Positions 14,630-24,349 are shown, counted from the stretch's first letter. The stretch: DNA of 64,000 nt from Hathewaya histolytica (GCF_901482605.1 NZ_LR590481.1:1302001-1366000), one strand, 5' to 3'. Program-made: numbers and translations. Notes: a model not told the origin generated them from the sequence alone.

Positions 14630-16504
14630 TTAATGTTCCTTTCTAAAATAATTAGATTCAATTATTTTATTACTATATTTGGTGGCTTTTGAGAATATTT
14701 CTACTTCGTTTTTGCTTAGGTTAGTAGATTCTATATTTCCATTTGGTAATATAACAAAGTTTCGTTTAGTATTTAAAATATTCCTTCCCATAGAGGTGTA
14801 TACATAGTTTTTGGTATCTACTCCCATTAGGTAAGAAAGTGTAGGGAGTATGTCAACTTGTCCACCATGGGTTTCTATTACTTCTGATTTATAACCTTTA
14901 GAATAAATTATTAAAGGTACTTTAGAATTATTATCTCTCATCCATTCTGGAATATCTTTCATAGATGCTATCTGATCTTTAAAAAATCTATGAGGTCCTT
15001 CATGATCTCCGTAAAATACTAAAACAGAATTATCTAAAATTCCACTTTTATCAAGGTTAGATACAAAGTATCCAATAGCTTTATCTGTGTAATTTATAGA
15101 TTGGAAGTACCTCCCAAGAGCACTATATTTAATATTTGGTGGAAGAACTATTGTTTTATATTTTTCAGGTATATTAAAAGGTGCGTGACTTGTTAAGGTT
15201 ATAGAAAAATTGTAAAAAGGTTCTTTTTGTTTTTTAAGTATAGGAACAAGCTGTTTTAGAAAGCTTCCGTCACTAAGACCTAATCCAATTTTTTCATCTA
15301 AATTAAAATAGCTAGAATCAATACATTTATTAAAACCTATAGAACTTAGAGAAGGTAGCCAATTCCAATAGGAGCCTCTATCTGGATGAATAGCTAAAGT
15401 ATTATATCCTAAACCTTCTAAAAGTTCAGGAAGAGAGGATCTATAAGTATTATTAGGATATCTAAAAAAGGTGCTTCCACGTCTTACTGGGAAAATAGAT
15501 GTATTTGTTAAAAGTTCACCATCAGATGTAGTTCCATTAAAAGTTTGCTCTTTTATATTTTTAAAATAGATACTGTTTTTTAATAGCTTATTTAAATTAG
15601 GTGTAATTTCAGAGTTATCAATTTTCTTGTTTATTATAAAATTTTCAAGAGACTCTACTTGAATTATAATAAGATTTTTACCCTTAAAAAGACTTTTATA
15701 TTTATTATCTGGAAGTAGTTCTGCTTTAAGCTTCATCCAGTTATTAATTTCATCTATCTCCTTAGTACTTAATTCATATTTTTTACTATCCTTATAATAT
15801 GTATAACCATCATGAATATGGTAACCTATGGGTGCCAAATTAAACATAGTTTCATTTTGAGCCCAGGCAGTGTAAAAAATATGTTGATTTGTAAAGCTTT
15901 TTTTATAAACATCAACCTTATAATGAGCGTATATAAGATAAATTGTGGGTAGAAGAGTTAAAATTAAAAAGCCCGACAGTTTTCTTTTATAGTTATTATA
16001 AATGTTTTTTATTTTTAGGAAATATAAAAATAATATAACTATATCTATTAGGAATAATAAATCCACAGGCCTAAACATAGAAAATATACTATCTGAAAGA
16101 TTCTTCAAGTTGGCAGTATACTTTAACATATGAAAGGTTAAAAAAGAACGATTACTCCTAAAGTACCATAGATCTCCAATAATTATTATGGTTAATAACA
16201 TATCCAAAACTACAAAACTAAATAAATGAAGTTTTCCTTTAAAAAGGTATGCTGAGGATAGAAATATACAAATAAAACTAATATAAGCAAGTATCGGTGG
16301 TATACTAAAAAAAATAATTCTAAAGTTAACCTTGGAGGCATTATCGTCTACTATAATAGAAAAAAACAATATGGTTTTAAATATAATGGCTAAAAAAGTA
16401 TAAATAAAAGCTTTATTTTTTAGTATGCTTAATATTTCTCTATAAATATTGGAGAAGGTTTTTGGAACTTTTATATTATTAGAAAGTAGGTTATTTAAAA
16501 TCAA
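14630..16504 (-). CDS. LTA synthase family protein (sulfatase-fold phosphoglycerol transferase)
   Basis: 624 residues. Five membrane helices span about 33-195, then an extracellular sulfatase-like domain from about 275. IIIQVESLENF carries metal ligand Glu284. The TSDGE motif carries the expected nucleophile Thr326. FYGDHEGPH, near residue 500, carries Asp-His metal ligands. The family polymerises glycerol phosphate from phosphatidylglycerol or primes and modifies such polymers outside the cell. TTG start at 16504 follows AAAGGATGAG. It is followed without a gap by the 81-residue membrane protein. Confidence 0.85.
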   Translation of the reverse strand: MILNNLLSNNIKVPKTFSNIYREILSILKNKAFIYTFLAIIFKTILFFSIIVDDNASKVNFRIIFFSIPPILAYISFICIFLSSAYLFKGKLHLFSFVVLDMLLTIIIIGDLWYFRSNRSFLTFHMLKYTANLKNLSDSIFSMFRPVDLLFLIDIVILFLYFLKIKNIYNNYKRKLSGFLILTLLPTIYLIYAHYKVDVYKKSFTNQHIFYTAWAQNETMFNLAPIGYHIHDGYTYYKDSKKYELSTKEIDEINNWMKLKAELLPDNKYKSLFKGKNLIIIQVESLENFIINKKIDNSEITPNLNKLLKNSIYFKNIKEQTFNGTTSDGELLTNTSIFPVRRGSTFFRYPNNTYRSSLPELLEGLGYNTLAIHPDRGSYWNWLPSLSSIGFNKCIDSSYFNLDEKIGLGLSDGSFLKQLVPILKKQKEPFYNFSITLTSHAPFNIPEKYKTIVLPPNIKYSALGRYFQSINYTDKAIGYFVSNLDKSGILDNSVLVFYGDHEGPHRFFKDQIASMKDIPEWMRDNNSKVPLIIYSKGYKSEVIETHGGQVDILPTLSYLMGVDTKNYVYTSMGRNILNTKRNFVILPNGNIESTNLSKNEVEIFSKATKYSNKIIESNYFRKEH

Positions 16505-16580
16505 TTACTGTCTCATCCTTTCTATAAAAATAATATATTAATGTTTTAAAGTTATTAAATAAATTATAAATATATAATAT

Positions 16581-16853
16581 TTAAAATAACATATAAATAA
16601 TAATAATGTGAAGAAATAATATAAATGGTATGCCATATATGAATTTACCATGTTTTGTCTTATGTCTAAATTTTTGCATACCTAAGTAAGAACCTATGCT
16701 TCCACCTAAAGTAGCAATTAAAAGCAAAGTGTTTTCTCTTATTCTCCACTTGTGATGTTTAGCTTTATATTTATCAATATACATTGTAATAAAACCTATA
16801 AAATTTATGGTGATAAAATAAATTAAGATAAATTTGTAATTAAGGCCTTTCAT
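16581..16853 (-). CDS. DUF1294 membrane protein
   Basis: 90 residues matching DUF1294: a first helix with NFIGFITMYIDKYKAKHHKW, then RIRENTLLLIATLGGSIGSY, the conserved M-x-x-FRHKTKHGKF signature and a last helix. ATG 16853 follows GAAGGAGT; an in-frame ATG at 16922 would add 23 unlikely residues. Function of the family is unknown. Confidence 0.8.
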   Translation of the reverse strand: MKGLNYKFILIYFITINFIGFITMYIDKYKAKHHKWRIRENTLLLIATLGGSIGSYLGMQKFRHKTKHGKFIYGIPFILFLHIIIIYMLF

Positions 16854-16968
16854 AATAACTCCTTCTATTTTATTTTTAATAAAATTATTATAACATAAAC
16901 ATAAAAACTTATTATAATCCATTAATAAATGTACACAGAGTTAAATATAATATTTAGAGGTGATCAAA

Positions 16969-17232
16969 GTGAGTGGGGTTTGCGATCTTAATGCTAAAGA
17001 GTTAATAATACTTGCAAGTATTGTTACTTTAGCATTCTCGGAAAATAAAACCATAGATGAACTTAATGTATTGGGAAACTTTTTGGTTACTGTTGGGACT
17101 AACTTCTTAGCCATAGCTGCTATAGAAGATGCTAATAAAAATTCATTAAATAATAAAGAAAGTAAGAATAATAATATTAAGAAGGAAGAATTCGATAAAA
17201 GTACATCTACAAGTGACAATTGTACTGATTAA
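16969..17232 (+). CDS. Small Clostridium-type protein of unknown function
   Basis: GTG 16969 follows AGAGGTGATCAAA. Residues 1-50 are compact and hydrophobic (LNAKELIILASIVTLAFSEN ... LGNFLVTVGTNFLAIAAI), and 55-87 a polar Asn/Lys/Ser tail. The first half looks like a helical hairpin rather than a signal peptide. No family recognised. It sits 19 bp before the aminopeptidase-like hydrolase and may be co-transcribed. Confidence 0.5.
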   Translation: MSGVCDLNAKELIILASIVTLAFSENKTIDELNVLGNFLVTVGTNFLAIAAIEDANKNSLNNKESKNNNIKKEEFDKSTSTSDNCTD

Positions 17233-17251
17233 AAACATAGGGGGTAATTAG

Positions 17252-18109
17252 ATGGAAAGATATATAAATATAGATAAACATAAACTATATATTAAGACAA
17301 TGGGGAAAGGGGAACCAATTTTATTTATTCATGGGGGACCAGGGTTATGCCATAATTATTTCCTTCCATATTTAGAGGGGTTAAGTGATAAAAACACTCT
17401 TATATTTTATGATCAAAGAGGGAATGGTAAGTCTTTTTTTGAAATAGGTAATGATGATGAAATAAGTCTAGAGACTTTTATAGATGATATTGAATTTATA
17501 AGAACTTCTCTAAATATAGATAGATTAAATATTTTTGGACATTCTATGGGAGGATTTCTGGCTATAAACTATGCCTTAAAGTATGGAGATAATGTTAATA
17601 AGTTGGTGCTTTCAAACTCAATTCCCTTAAGGTTTGAGGATTTTAATCAAATGAATGTAATTAAAAGAAATAAAATTCATCCTATGGATTTTAAAGAACT
17701 AATAAAGTTACAAAATTCAAAGAAATTTAAAGATTATAATGAAGAGATTTTTATGCAATACATAAGTATATTAGAGAAATCTAGCTTTATAAATGATCAT
17801 AGGGCATATGAATTTACAAAAAACTTAAATTTTCAAGGTAAACACTATAAAAACTTTTTAAATATTAATGTTAAATTAATTAATGAGTATATGTACAATA
17901 TAAGATTTAAAGATATTAATATTGAAAAGATAAAATGTCCAACTTTAATCGTTTTTGGAACGAATGATTTTATACCACACTCTTCTTTGGAATATCTAAG
18001 TAGTAATATAAAAAAATCAGATGTTAAATATATAGATAATGCAGCACATTATCCATTTATTGAAGAGAAAGAGAAAATGATAAGCATATTAAAGGATTTT
18101 TTTCAATAA
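17252..18109 (+). CDS. Alpha/beta hydrolase, proline-iminopeptidase type
   Basis: 285 residues with HGGPG (27-31, the iminopeptidase oxyanion motif), YDQRGNGKS (53-61), nucleophile GHSMGG (Ser98), acid in FGTNDFIPH and His in DNAAHYPF. The HGGPG plus DQRG pair is characteristic of prolyl aminopeptidases and relatives, but the sequence is shorter than typical Pip, so exact substrate is uncertain. ATG has GGGGG upstream. Confidence 0.75.
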   Translation: MERYINIDKHKLYIKTMGKGEPILFIHGGPGLCHNYFLPYLEGLSDKNTLIFYDQRGNGKSFFEIGNDDEISLETFIDDIEFIRTSLNIDRLNIFGHSMGGFLAINYALKYGDNVNKLVLSNSIPLRFEDFNQMNVIKRNKIHPMDFKELIKLQNSKKFKDYNEEIFMQYISILEKSSFINDHRAYEFTKNLNFQGKHYKNFLNINVKLINEYMYNIRFKDINIEKIKCPTLIVFGTNDFIPHSSLEYLSSNIKKSDVKYIDNAAHYPFIEEKEKMISILKDFFQ

Positions 18110-18290
18110 ATAAGAAGTATTATTGCTGAAAAAATTATTATTATTTAATTTTAAATTAAATAAATAATACAAAAAAATATATTATATATAATATATGGAA
18201 ATGTTATTTTCTATGAGTTATAATAATATAAAAGCTGATTATGTCGGTTTTTATATTATTTTTCATTTATATAGGGAAATGAGGGAGAGT

Positions 18291-18812
18291 ATGAAAAGGG
18301 AGGTTACTTTAAAAAAAATTATTATTTGGTGTTTTTTTATTCTTTATATTTTAATTTTGGTAAATTTAATTTTGTTTAAGTTTACACCATTAGAGGATAT
18401 AAAAAATAATATTAATTTCTTTAGTATAAAGCATATAAAATATAGAATTACATATTGTAATTTTATACCACTAAATAGTGTTAAAGCATATTTTAAAGCT
18501 CCACTAAATATACTGTATCTTTTTAAAAACATAATATGTCCTTTAACTTTATTTATTCCATTTGGATTTTTAATTCCATTTGCTAGCAAAAAGCATAGAA
18601 TGGTTAGTAATACAGTAAAATTAATATTTATTTTTAGTTTCATAATAGAACTTTCTAAAGTTATTTACGGATTAGGATATTTTAATGTAGATAATATTAT
18701 TTTTAATATTTTTGGTGGAATAATAGGATTTAGTTATGCATGTAATATGCGAAGAAAACATGTAAAGGGAAAAATGAGAAATAAAATAAAGTATAAAACT
18801 GTTGAAATTTAA
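18291..18812 (+). CDS. VanZ-like membrane protein
   Basis: 173 residues with four to five helices and the VanZ pattern: YCNFIPLNSVKAYF, LTLFIPFGFLIPF, IIELSKVIYGLGYFNVDNII, then the NIFGGIIGF helix. VanZ-type proteins are linked to glycopeptide tolerance and envelope functions. GAGGGAGAGT precedes ATG 18291; an upstream in-frame ATG at 18195 lacks a ribosome site. Confidence 0.75.
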   Translation: MKREVTLKKIIIWCFFILYILILVNLILFKFTPLEDIKNNINFFSIKHIKYRITYCNFIPLNSVKAYFKAPLNILYLFKNIICPLTLFIPFGFLIPFASKKHRMVSNTVKLIFIFSFIIELSKVIYGLGYFNVDNIIFNIFGGIIGFSYACNMRRKHVKGKMRNKIKYKTVEI

Positions 18813-18943
18813 CCAAAAATACAATAAACTAAATGTAAGAAAATATTTAGTTATATATAATATCATATTGAAAGAATTTTAAATTTAAATTAAAATATAT
18901 GTACTAAATTCTTTTTAAAATAGCTATAGAAAGAGTGAGAAAA

Positions 18944-19828
18944 ATGGATAAAGAAGAAAAGAACAGTTTAAATAAAGGTACTAATGAAAAAAACAACTTA
19001 AGTAATAAAGCTGAAAAAACTAAAGAAGACATTATAAAACATTTACATGATATGAAAGATATTGATATCTTTGGTGCAAAATCTAAATATATAGAAAGAA
19101 TGGAAAATGATTTAGAAGAGCAAAAGTATATAAAAGAAATGCAAGATATGGAAGATAAACTTTCAAGAAAAAATAACTATATAGTAGTTGGAGTAGTTGG
19201 ACTTGGTTTAGCTATAGTTGTAGGACTTGGAATTAAGATAATGCAAGCACCTATAAAGAACTTTTCTTTTAATGATAAGGCAAAAGTAGAAAAAAAATCA
19301 AAGGAAGCTCAAGAAAAGAAAGAAGAGGAAGCAGTAAAAGGGAACAAGTCTAAGAATAATAATAGTGAGAACTTACCAGAACAAAATAATAAAACATATA
19401 CATATGCAGTGGGAAATGATAATAGAAAGAAAAGCATAGAAGAATCTATAAAAATAAATGAAAATAATAAGTCTGGCATAACGGCTATATTTATAGCAGA
19501 ACTTTTAAGAAAAGCTGAAGTATCTGTACCTAAAAAGGTTACAAATACTAAAGCTTTAGTAGAAGATTTAACTAATAAAGGGTGGAAAAAGTATACGGAT
19601 CCAAAACAATTAAAAAAAGGTGATGTATGTTTTACTACAGATATGTCCAATATGGAGGGATATCCATCACACGTATATATATTTATGGGGTGGGTAAAAG
19701 AAGGTAATACTGATGAAGGATATGTTTGTGATAGTTTAGTTGAAGAAAATAAAGATTCTCTTCATAAAAGAACTATAGGAATAGAGACTGAAACAAAACA
19801 AAAAATGGCATTTTTCATGAGAAAATAA
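18944..19828 (+). CDS. Membrane-anchored protein with NlpC/P60-like domain lacking the cysteine
   Basis: Start ATG 18944 (GTG upstream is possible). Residues 1-80 are charged and helical, 83-107 form one membrane helix (YIVVGVVGLGLAIVVGLGIK) and 110-165 are a Lys/Glu/Asn linker. The last 120 residues follow an NlpC/P60 or CHAP layout: SGITAIFIAELLRKAEVSVP, LKKGDVCFTT and SHVYIFMG. At the usual catalytic Cys position there is Gly/Ile (SGITAIF) while the His is kept. It may be a non-catalytic wall-binding version. Domain assignment is moderate. Confidence 0.5.
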   Translation: MDKEEKNSLNKGTNEKNNLSNKAEKTKEDIIKHLHDMKDIDIFGAKSKYIERMENDLEEQKYIKEMQDMEDKLSRKNNYIVVGVVGLGLAIVVGLGIKIMQAPIKNFSFNDKAKVEKKSKEAQEKKEEEAVKGNKSKNNNSENLPEQNNKTYTYAVGNDNRKKSIEESIKINENNKSGITAIFIAELLRKAEVSVPKKVTNTKALVEDLTNKGWKKYTDPKQLKKGDVCFTTDMSNMEGYPSHVYIFMGWVKEGNTDEGYVCDSLVEENKDSLHKRTIGIETETKQKMAFFMRK

Positions 19829-19838
19829 TAAAGTATAT

Positions 19839-19870
19839 AAAAGCTAGGATATGTAACATCCTAGCTTTTA
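19839..19870 (+). terminator. Rho-independent terminator
   Basis: AAAGCTAGGAT / ATCCTAGCTTT perfect hairpin with a 7-base loop and a TTTTATAT tail. Confidence 0.9.
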
Positions 19871-20042
19871 TATATTTAATATACATTATATAACGTATAT
19901 TGTATAGCATATAATATTATATTTACAGACAAATGAATAAGTGATATTATAAATATGAAGGATTACATTCAATTTAGTATAAAGTTATGAAATTATTATA
20001 CATAGAAATAAATGAGTACTAATGTAAAATGGAGGGTTTATA

Positions 20043-21236
20043 ATGTTACTATCAAAGAAAGCAATGCAAATATCACCATCTCTAACGCTTGCAATCACTG
20101 CCCAGGCTAAAAAAATGAAAGCTGAAGGTGTAGATGTTATAGGCTTTGGTGCTGGTGAGCCTGATTTTAATACACCGGAGAATATTCAACAGGTTGCTAT
20201 AGATGCTATAAAAAAGGGGAGAACTAGGTATACTGCTGCATCGGGAATTGCAGAATTAAAAGAAGCTATAGTAAAAAAATTCAAAGAAGATAATTTACTT
20301 AACTATAAAAATAGTCAAATTATTATTTCCACAGGAGCAAAGCAATGTTTAGGTAATGCATTTCAAGCTATATTAAATCCTGGGGATGAAGTTATAGTAC
20401 CAGTTCCATATTGGGTAAGCTATCCTGAACTTATAAAACTTGCGGATGGAGTTCCGGTATTTGTGAATTCCACAGAAGAAAACAATTTTAAAGTTACAAT
20501 AGATGATTTAAAAAGTAAAATTACAGAAAAAACTAAAGCAATAGTTTTAAATAGTCCAAGCAATCCTACAGGTGCTGTATATACTAAAGGAGAACTTGTG
20601 GAAATAAGTGAAATTGCAAAAATACATGATTTAATAATTATTTCAGATGAAATTTATGAAAAGTTATTGTATGGTGAAGAGAAGCATATAAGTATAGCAT
20701 CTATATCAGAAGATGCTTTTAATAGAACTATAGTTATAAATGGTGTTTCTAAAGCCTACGCTATGACTGGATGGAGAATAGGCTATGCTGCGGCTACTGA
20801 AGAAATTATTAAGTTAATGTCTAATATTCAAAGCCATACAACCTCAAATCCAAATTCTATAGCACAATATGCATCTGTAGAAGCTTTAACAGGAGATCAA
20901 AAAGAGGTTAATTCTATGGTTGAAGAATTTAAAAATAGAAGAAACTTTATGGTGGATAGAGTAAATTCTATAGAAAATCTATCTTGCAAAATGCCGAAAG
21001 GTGCATTCTATGTAATGGTTAATATAACTAAATGCTTAGAGAAAAGGTTTAATGGAGCAATTATAAAAAGTTCATTAGATTTTTCAAAATATTTATTAGA
21101 AGAAGAAAAAGTAGCTGTAATTCCAGGTGTGGCATTTGGAACTGATGATTTTGTAAGATTATCATATGCAACCTCTATGGAAAATATAGAAAATGGTTTA
21201 AACAGGATAGAAAGTTTTATCAAAAAACTACAATAA
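20043..21236 (+). CDS. PLP-dependent aspartate aminotransferase (class I)
   Basis: 397 residues, full length for fold-type I aspartate aminotransferases of the Iγ subgroup. GAGEPDFNTP (36-45), STGAKQCL (97-104), NPTG (174-177), SDEIYEKL (201-208) and SKAYAMTGWRIGY with Lys237 as the PLP lysine are all present, as is RLSYATS near the end. It would interconvert aspartate/2-oxoglutarate and oxaloacetate/glutamate. GGAGGG precedes the ATG. Monocistronic. Substrate range (aspartate or aromatic) cannot be settled. Confidence 0.88.
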   Translation: MLLSKKAMQISPSLTLAITAQAKKMKAEGVDVIGFGAGEPDFNTPENIQQVAIDAIKKGRTRYTAASGIAELKEAIVKKFKEDNLLNYKNSQIIISTGAKQCLGNAFQAILNPGDEVIVPVPYWVSYPELIKLADGVPVFVNSTEENNFKVTIDDLKSKITEKTKAIVLNSPSNPTGAVYTKGELVEISEIAKIHDLIIISDEIYEKLLYGEEKHISIASISEDAFNRTIVINGVSKAYAMTGWRIGYAAATEEIIKLMSNIQSHTTSNPNSIAQYASVEALTGDQKEVNSMVEEFKNRRNFMVDRVNSIENLSCKMPKGAFYVMVNITKCLEKRFNGAIIKSSLDFSKYLLEEEKVAVIPGVAFGTDDFVRLSYATSMENIENGLNRIESFIKKLQ

Positions 21237-21254
21237 AATATAACAAAAGATAAT

Positions 21255-21332
21255 TAACTTGCGAACTTTGCTGTTATTAGACAAAATAATGAATTTTGTT
21301 TAAGTTTCGGTTTTGTTTGCAAGTTATTTTAT
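21255..21332 (+). terminator. Compound terminator hairpin
   Basis: TAACTTGC pairs with GCAAGTTA across an inner ACAAAAT / ATTTTGT stem; T-rich downstream. Confidence 0.6.
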
Positions 21333-21416
21333 ATTTAATTGTTTATATTATCATATTATGATAAGCTAATAATTGTATTTGTACTAAAGAAAAATTGAAA
21401 TCAAGGGGTAATTTAA

Positions 21417-22406
21417 ATGGAAAGGTTAATAAATACATCAAATTATATATCAGATCTTGAACGATTTGGAAATAAATCATTACTCTTAGAAGAGTTTTTA
21501 AATAAAAACAAGATGACTGGAGTAGAACTTATTCAATGTGGTCCTTTAGATCAAGAAGCTTTGGACAAAAAATTAATTAAGGGTGTGCACCTTAGATATT
21601 ATCCTATTTGGCTTGATTTTTGGAAAGATGACAAAGAGGAACTTATAAAACAATTTGGAAGTGAAGAAGCTATAAAGTCCTTTTATGGAGACCGTGGCAA
21701 GGAAGGATTAATAAAAACATATAGAGATGAATTGAACTTTGCAAAGGAAGTAGGTGCGAAATACATAGTATTTCATGTTGCTCATGTTCAACTTCCTCAT
21801 ACCTTTGACTACAAATTTACATATAGTAGTGAAGAGGTTATAGAATATACTATAGACTTTTTAAATAAAGTTCTGGATGGATTTGAAGCAGATTTTTACT
21901 TTTTATTTGAAAACCTTTGGTGGCCAGGACTTAATCTTTTAGATATTACTCTTGCAGAAAGACTAATAAATGAAGTGAATTTTAAGAACAAAGGTTTTAT
22001 GCTAGATACAGCACATTTAATGAACACAAATATAAACATAAATAGTGAAGAAGAGGGTATAGATTATATTTTAGAAAATCTTAAAGCTCTAGGAGATTTA
22101 AAAAAGTATATAAAGGGAATTCATTTTAACCTTTCTCTCTCAGGACCTTATTTGAGGAAAAAGTTGCAAGAGCCATCGCCATATAAAGAACCTAAAAATA
22201 TGGATGAATTTTATGAAAACTTTAAATTAGCCTACGACCATATTTTTAATATAGATTGGCACAAGCCTTTTAAAAGTAAAAGAGCCAAAGAAATCTTGGA
22301 AGAAATAAATCCTGAGTTTTTAGTATACGAATTTTCAGCAAAAACCAGTGAAGAGTTAGAGGAATATATAGAAACTCAGCATAAGGCTTTAGGATTTTTA
22401 TTATAA
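21417..22406 (+). CDS. TIM-barrel protein of the xylose isomerase/AP endonuclease 2 family
   Basis: 329 residues with the family's strand-end motifs: GVELIQCG, YIVFHVAHVQ, FLFENLWWPG, GFMLDTAHLMNTN (metal-binding Asp/His), IKGIHFNLSLSG and EFLVYEFSAK. These Glu/His/Asp positions match sugar isomerase/endonuclease IV-like metal sites. Likely acts on a sugar or related metabolite, or damaged DNA; no finer call possible. Monocistronic, with GGGG upstream of the ATG. Confidence 0.7.
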   Translation: MERLINTSNYISDLERFGNKSLLLEEFLNKNKMTGVELIQCGPLDQEALDKKLIKGVHLRYYPIWLDFWKDDKEELIKQFGSEEAIKSFYGDRGKEGLIKTYRDELNFAKEVGAKYIVFHVAHVQLPHTFDYKFTYSSEEVIEYTIDFLNKVLDGFEADFYFLFENLWWPGLNLLDITLAERLINEVNFKNKGFMLDTAHLMNTNININSEEEGIDYILENLKALGDLKKYIKGIHFNLSLSGPYLRKKLQEPSPYKEPKNMDEFYENFKLAYDHIFNIDWHKPFKSKRAKEILEEINPEFLVYEFSAKTSEELEEYIETQHKALGFLL

Positions 22407-22478
22407 CAAATAAATTTACCAAGTTATCATACATTGTAATTTAATTTATAAAAATAAAGTATAAAGAGGGGGATTCTT

Positions 22479-23462
22479 TTGGAGAAAAATATAGTTATAG
22501 ATAGTCATAGTAAAAACATTATAGAAAAAAAAGAAAAACCTCATTTTATTCAATACTTTTTAAGAATTAAATCAATAAAAAGTGAAAATACGGCTAAAAG
22601 TTATGAGAGGGACATAAAGGATTTCTTCAATGTAAAAAATGTATATGAAATTAGTTTAGAAGACATAAAAAGGGTTAATTTCATTCATGCAGAAAATTAT
22701 ATTATATATTTAAAAAATAAAGGATATGCATCCTCTACTATTAATAGAAAACTTTCATCATTAAGTGCACTTTATAAATGGATTTTAAAATATAGGGATA
22801 ACTCTACCAATACAGAGATTATAAAATATAATCCCTTTGGGGATTTAAAAGAAGAGAAGCCTACTGTAATTACAAAAGAAACAGAGTTTCTAACAGAAGA
22901 AGAGTGTGTAAAATTATTAGAAAGTATAGATACAAATAACCTAATAGGCCTCAGGGATAAAACCATACTTTCACTTGCTCTAACTACAGCTTTAAGAAAA
23001 TCTGAAATTATAAATATAAAATTAAGTCATATAAAAACCTATGGGGAGTACGATGTTATAGAAGTTATAAGAAAAGGTGGAAAGAGAGATTTAGTTAAGT
23101 TACAAGTGGGGGTTAAGGATCTCATATTAAAATATTTAAAAGAAACTGATAGGTCCCTAGAATTAAACCATGATGAATATTTATTTATAGGGCACTCTTC
23201 TAATGGTTTAAATGGTAAAAAGCTAAATCATAACACTTTAAACCTTATTATAGATAGAACTTGCAAAAATGCAGGGATAAAAAAGAAGTTAAAGGTTCAC
23301 TCCACAAGACATACTGCAATTACTCTTGTTATTCAATCAGGAGCAACCTTAGAGAAGGTAAGAGATTTTGCTGCTCACTCTAATATAGCAACAACTAATA
23401 AATATTTACACTCCGTAGACAAGCTTAAAAATAATCCTGGTGATTTAATTCAAATTTTATAA
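22479..23462 (+). CDS. Tyrosine recombinase, XerC/XerD-like
   Basis: 327 residues. Residues 20-105 are the SAM-like core-binding domain (TAKSYERDIKDFF). The catalytic domain carries Arg173 (TALRKSEI), Lys199 (VIRKGG), His274-x-x-Arg277 (HSTRH), His300 (AAHSN) and Tyr309 (NKYLH), so all residues are intact. TTG start follows AGAGGGGG. No phage genes or att-like repeats flank it, so it looks like a resident chromosomal recombinase (dif resolution or similar) rather than an integrase. Confidence 0.82.
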   Translation: MEKNIVIDSHSKNIIEKKEKPHFIQYFLRIKSIKSENTAKSYERDIKDFFNVKNVYEISLEDIKRVNFIHAENYIIYLKNKGYASSTINRKLSSLSALYKWILKYRDNSTNTEIIKYNPFGDLKEEKPTVITKETEFLTEEECVKLLESIDTNNLIGLRDKTILSLALTTALRKSEIINIKLSHIKTYGEYDVIEVIRKGGKRDLVKLQVGVKDLILKYLKETDRSLELNHDEYLFIGHSSNGLNGKKLNHNTLNLIIDRTCKNAGIKKKLKVHSTRHTAITLVIQSGATLEKVRDFAAHSNIATTNKYLHSVDKLKNNPGDLIQIL

Positions 23463-23523
23463 AGTTATTATAAAACAAATAATGATTATATACGTAACTA
23501 TACAAATAAAAACTATAGAAATA

Positions 23524-23562
23524 AAAAAAGCCTACGATTTTATTATGCATAGGCTTTTTTAT
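23524..23562. terminator. Bidirectional terminator
   Basis: AAAAAAGCCTA / TAGGCTTTTTT hairpin between the recombinase and the convergent VOC gene. Confidence 0.85.
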
Positions 23563-23586
23563 TATATGTTATAAATTTTATATTTT

Positions 23587-23982
23587 CTATTGAATAGAAT
23601 AATTTAAAGACCATATAACCCCGAAACAGTCAGTTACAACAGCATGATATGCGCCCCAGAATGTTTTTTGTAGCTCAAAAGATGTAGTGCCACTTTCTTT
23701 AAGAGATGAGTATAGGTTATTTATTTCTTCTTCACTTTCTAAGTTAAGAATTAAGTTTATATTGCTTTCCACAGATTTTTCATCAAAGAAGTCTACAAAA
23801 TATAATATACAATTTTCATTTATGTGAAGTTCAGAATGGATAATCTTTCCCTTATGCTCTTTAAACATTTCAACGTTATCAGCTAATTGAAGATTTTTAA
23901 CCTCTGCATTAAAGAGTTTTTTATAATATTCAAGAGCTTCCTTACAATTTTTCACAGATATATTTGGAATAATGTTTTTCAT
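23587..23982 (-). CDS. VOC superfamily protein, PhnB-like
   Basis: 131 residues: IIPNISVKNCKEALEYYKKL at the start, HSELHINENCILYFVDFF in the middle and WGAYHAVVTDCFGVIWSLNY at the end. This is the typical 3-demethylubiquinone-methyltransferase/PhnB-like glyoxalase fold. Metal ligands are not clearly complete, as is common in this branch. The ATG follows AAAGGAG. Function unknown. Confidence 0.8.
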   Translation of the reverse strand: MKNIIPNISVKNCKEALEYYKKLFNAEVKNLQLADNVEMFKEHKGKIIHSELHINENCILYFVDFFDEKSVESNINLILNLESEEEINNLYSSLKESGTTSFELQKTFWGAYHAVVTDCFGVIWSLNYSIQ

Positions 23983-24118
23983 ATATAATTCTCCTTTTAA
24001 TTAAGAAATTAATATAAAGATTATACTATCATAAATGATAAGTTCTATCAAGTACAAAGATGTTTATTAGATGTATTTAAGTGTACAGGTAAAGGATGGA
24101 GTGAAAATATTTATTTAA

Positions 24119-24304
24119 ATATGTACTATAAATGCAACATATGATACAATCGATAATTTTAAAAATCAACCTAAGATATCTTTCTGTGTAGTTACAGATA
24201 CAGAAATAAAACCTTCAAGTTTTACTACAAGCTATAAAAGCGTCATAGTCTTTGGTAAAATTGTAGAGGTATGTAAAGATGAAAAAGAAGAAGCATTACT
24301 ATAG
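24119..24304 (+). pseudogene. Internal fragment of a NimA-like PPOX/flavin-binding protein
   Basis: A frame without start reads NATYDTIDNFKNQPKISFCV then SYKSVIVFGKIVEVCKDEKE and ends early. It matches the middle of pyridoxamine-5'-phosphate-oxidase-like (5-nitroimidazole reductase) proteins, which have (K/R)xxNIxxNPxVSFCVV and YxSVIVFGxAxEV. Both ends are missing; a terminator hairpin follows. Clear gene relic. Confidence 0.65.
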
Positions 24305-24307
24305 AGT

Positions 24308-24343
24308 AAAATGCATAAGTTTTAATATATGCATTTTATTTTT
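24308..24343 (+). terminator. Terminator behind the NimA-like relic
   Basis: AAAATGCAT / ATGCATTTT hairpin followed by ATTTTTGG. Confidence 0.7.
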
Positions 24344-24349
24344 GGAGAG

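Noticed and set aside
14398-14646. 82-codon plus-strand frame
   Set aside because: Overlaps the minus-strand 81-residue membrane protein, which has a ribosome site and is coupled to the LTA-synthase gene.
22479-23462. Recombinase as integrase of a local genomic island
   Set aside because: No att-like repeats, tRNA or phage genes flank it; neighbours look like core genes.
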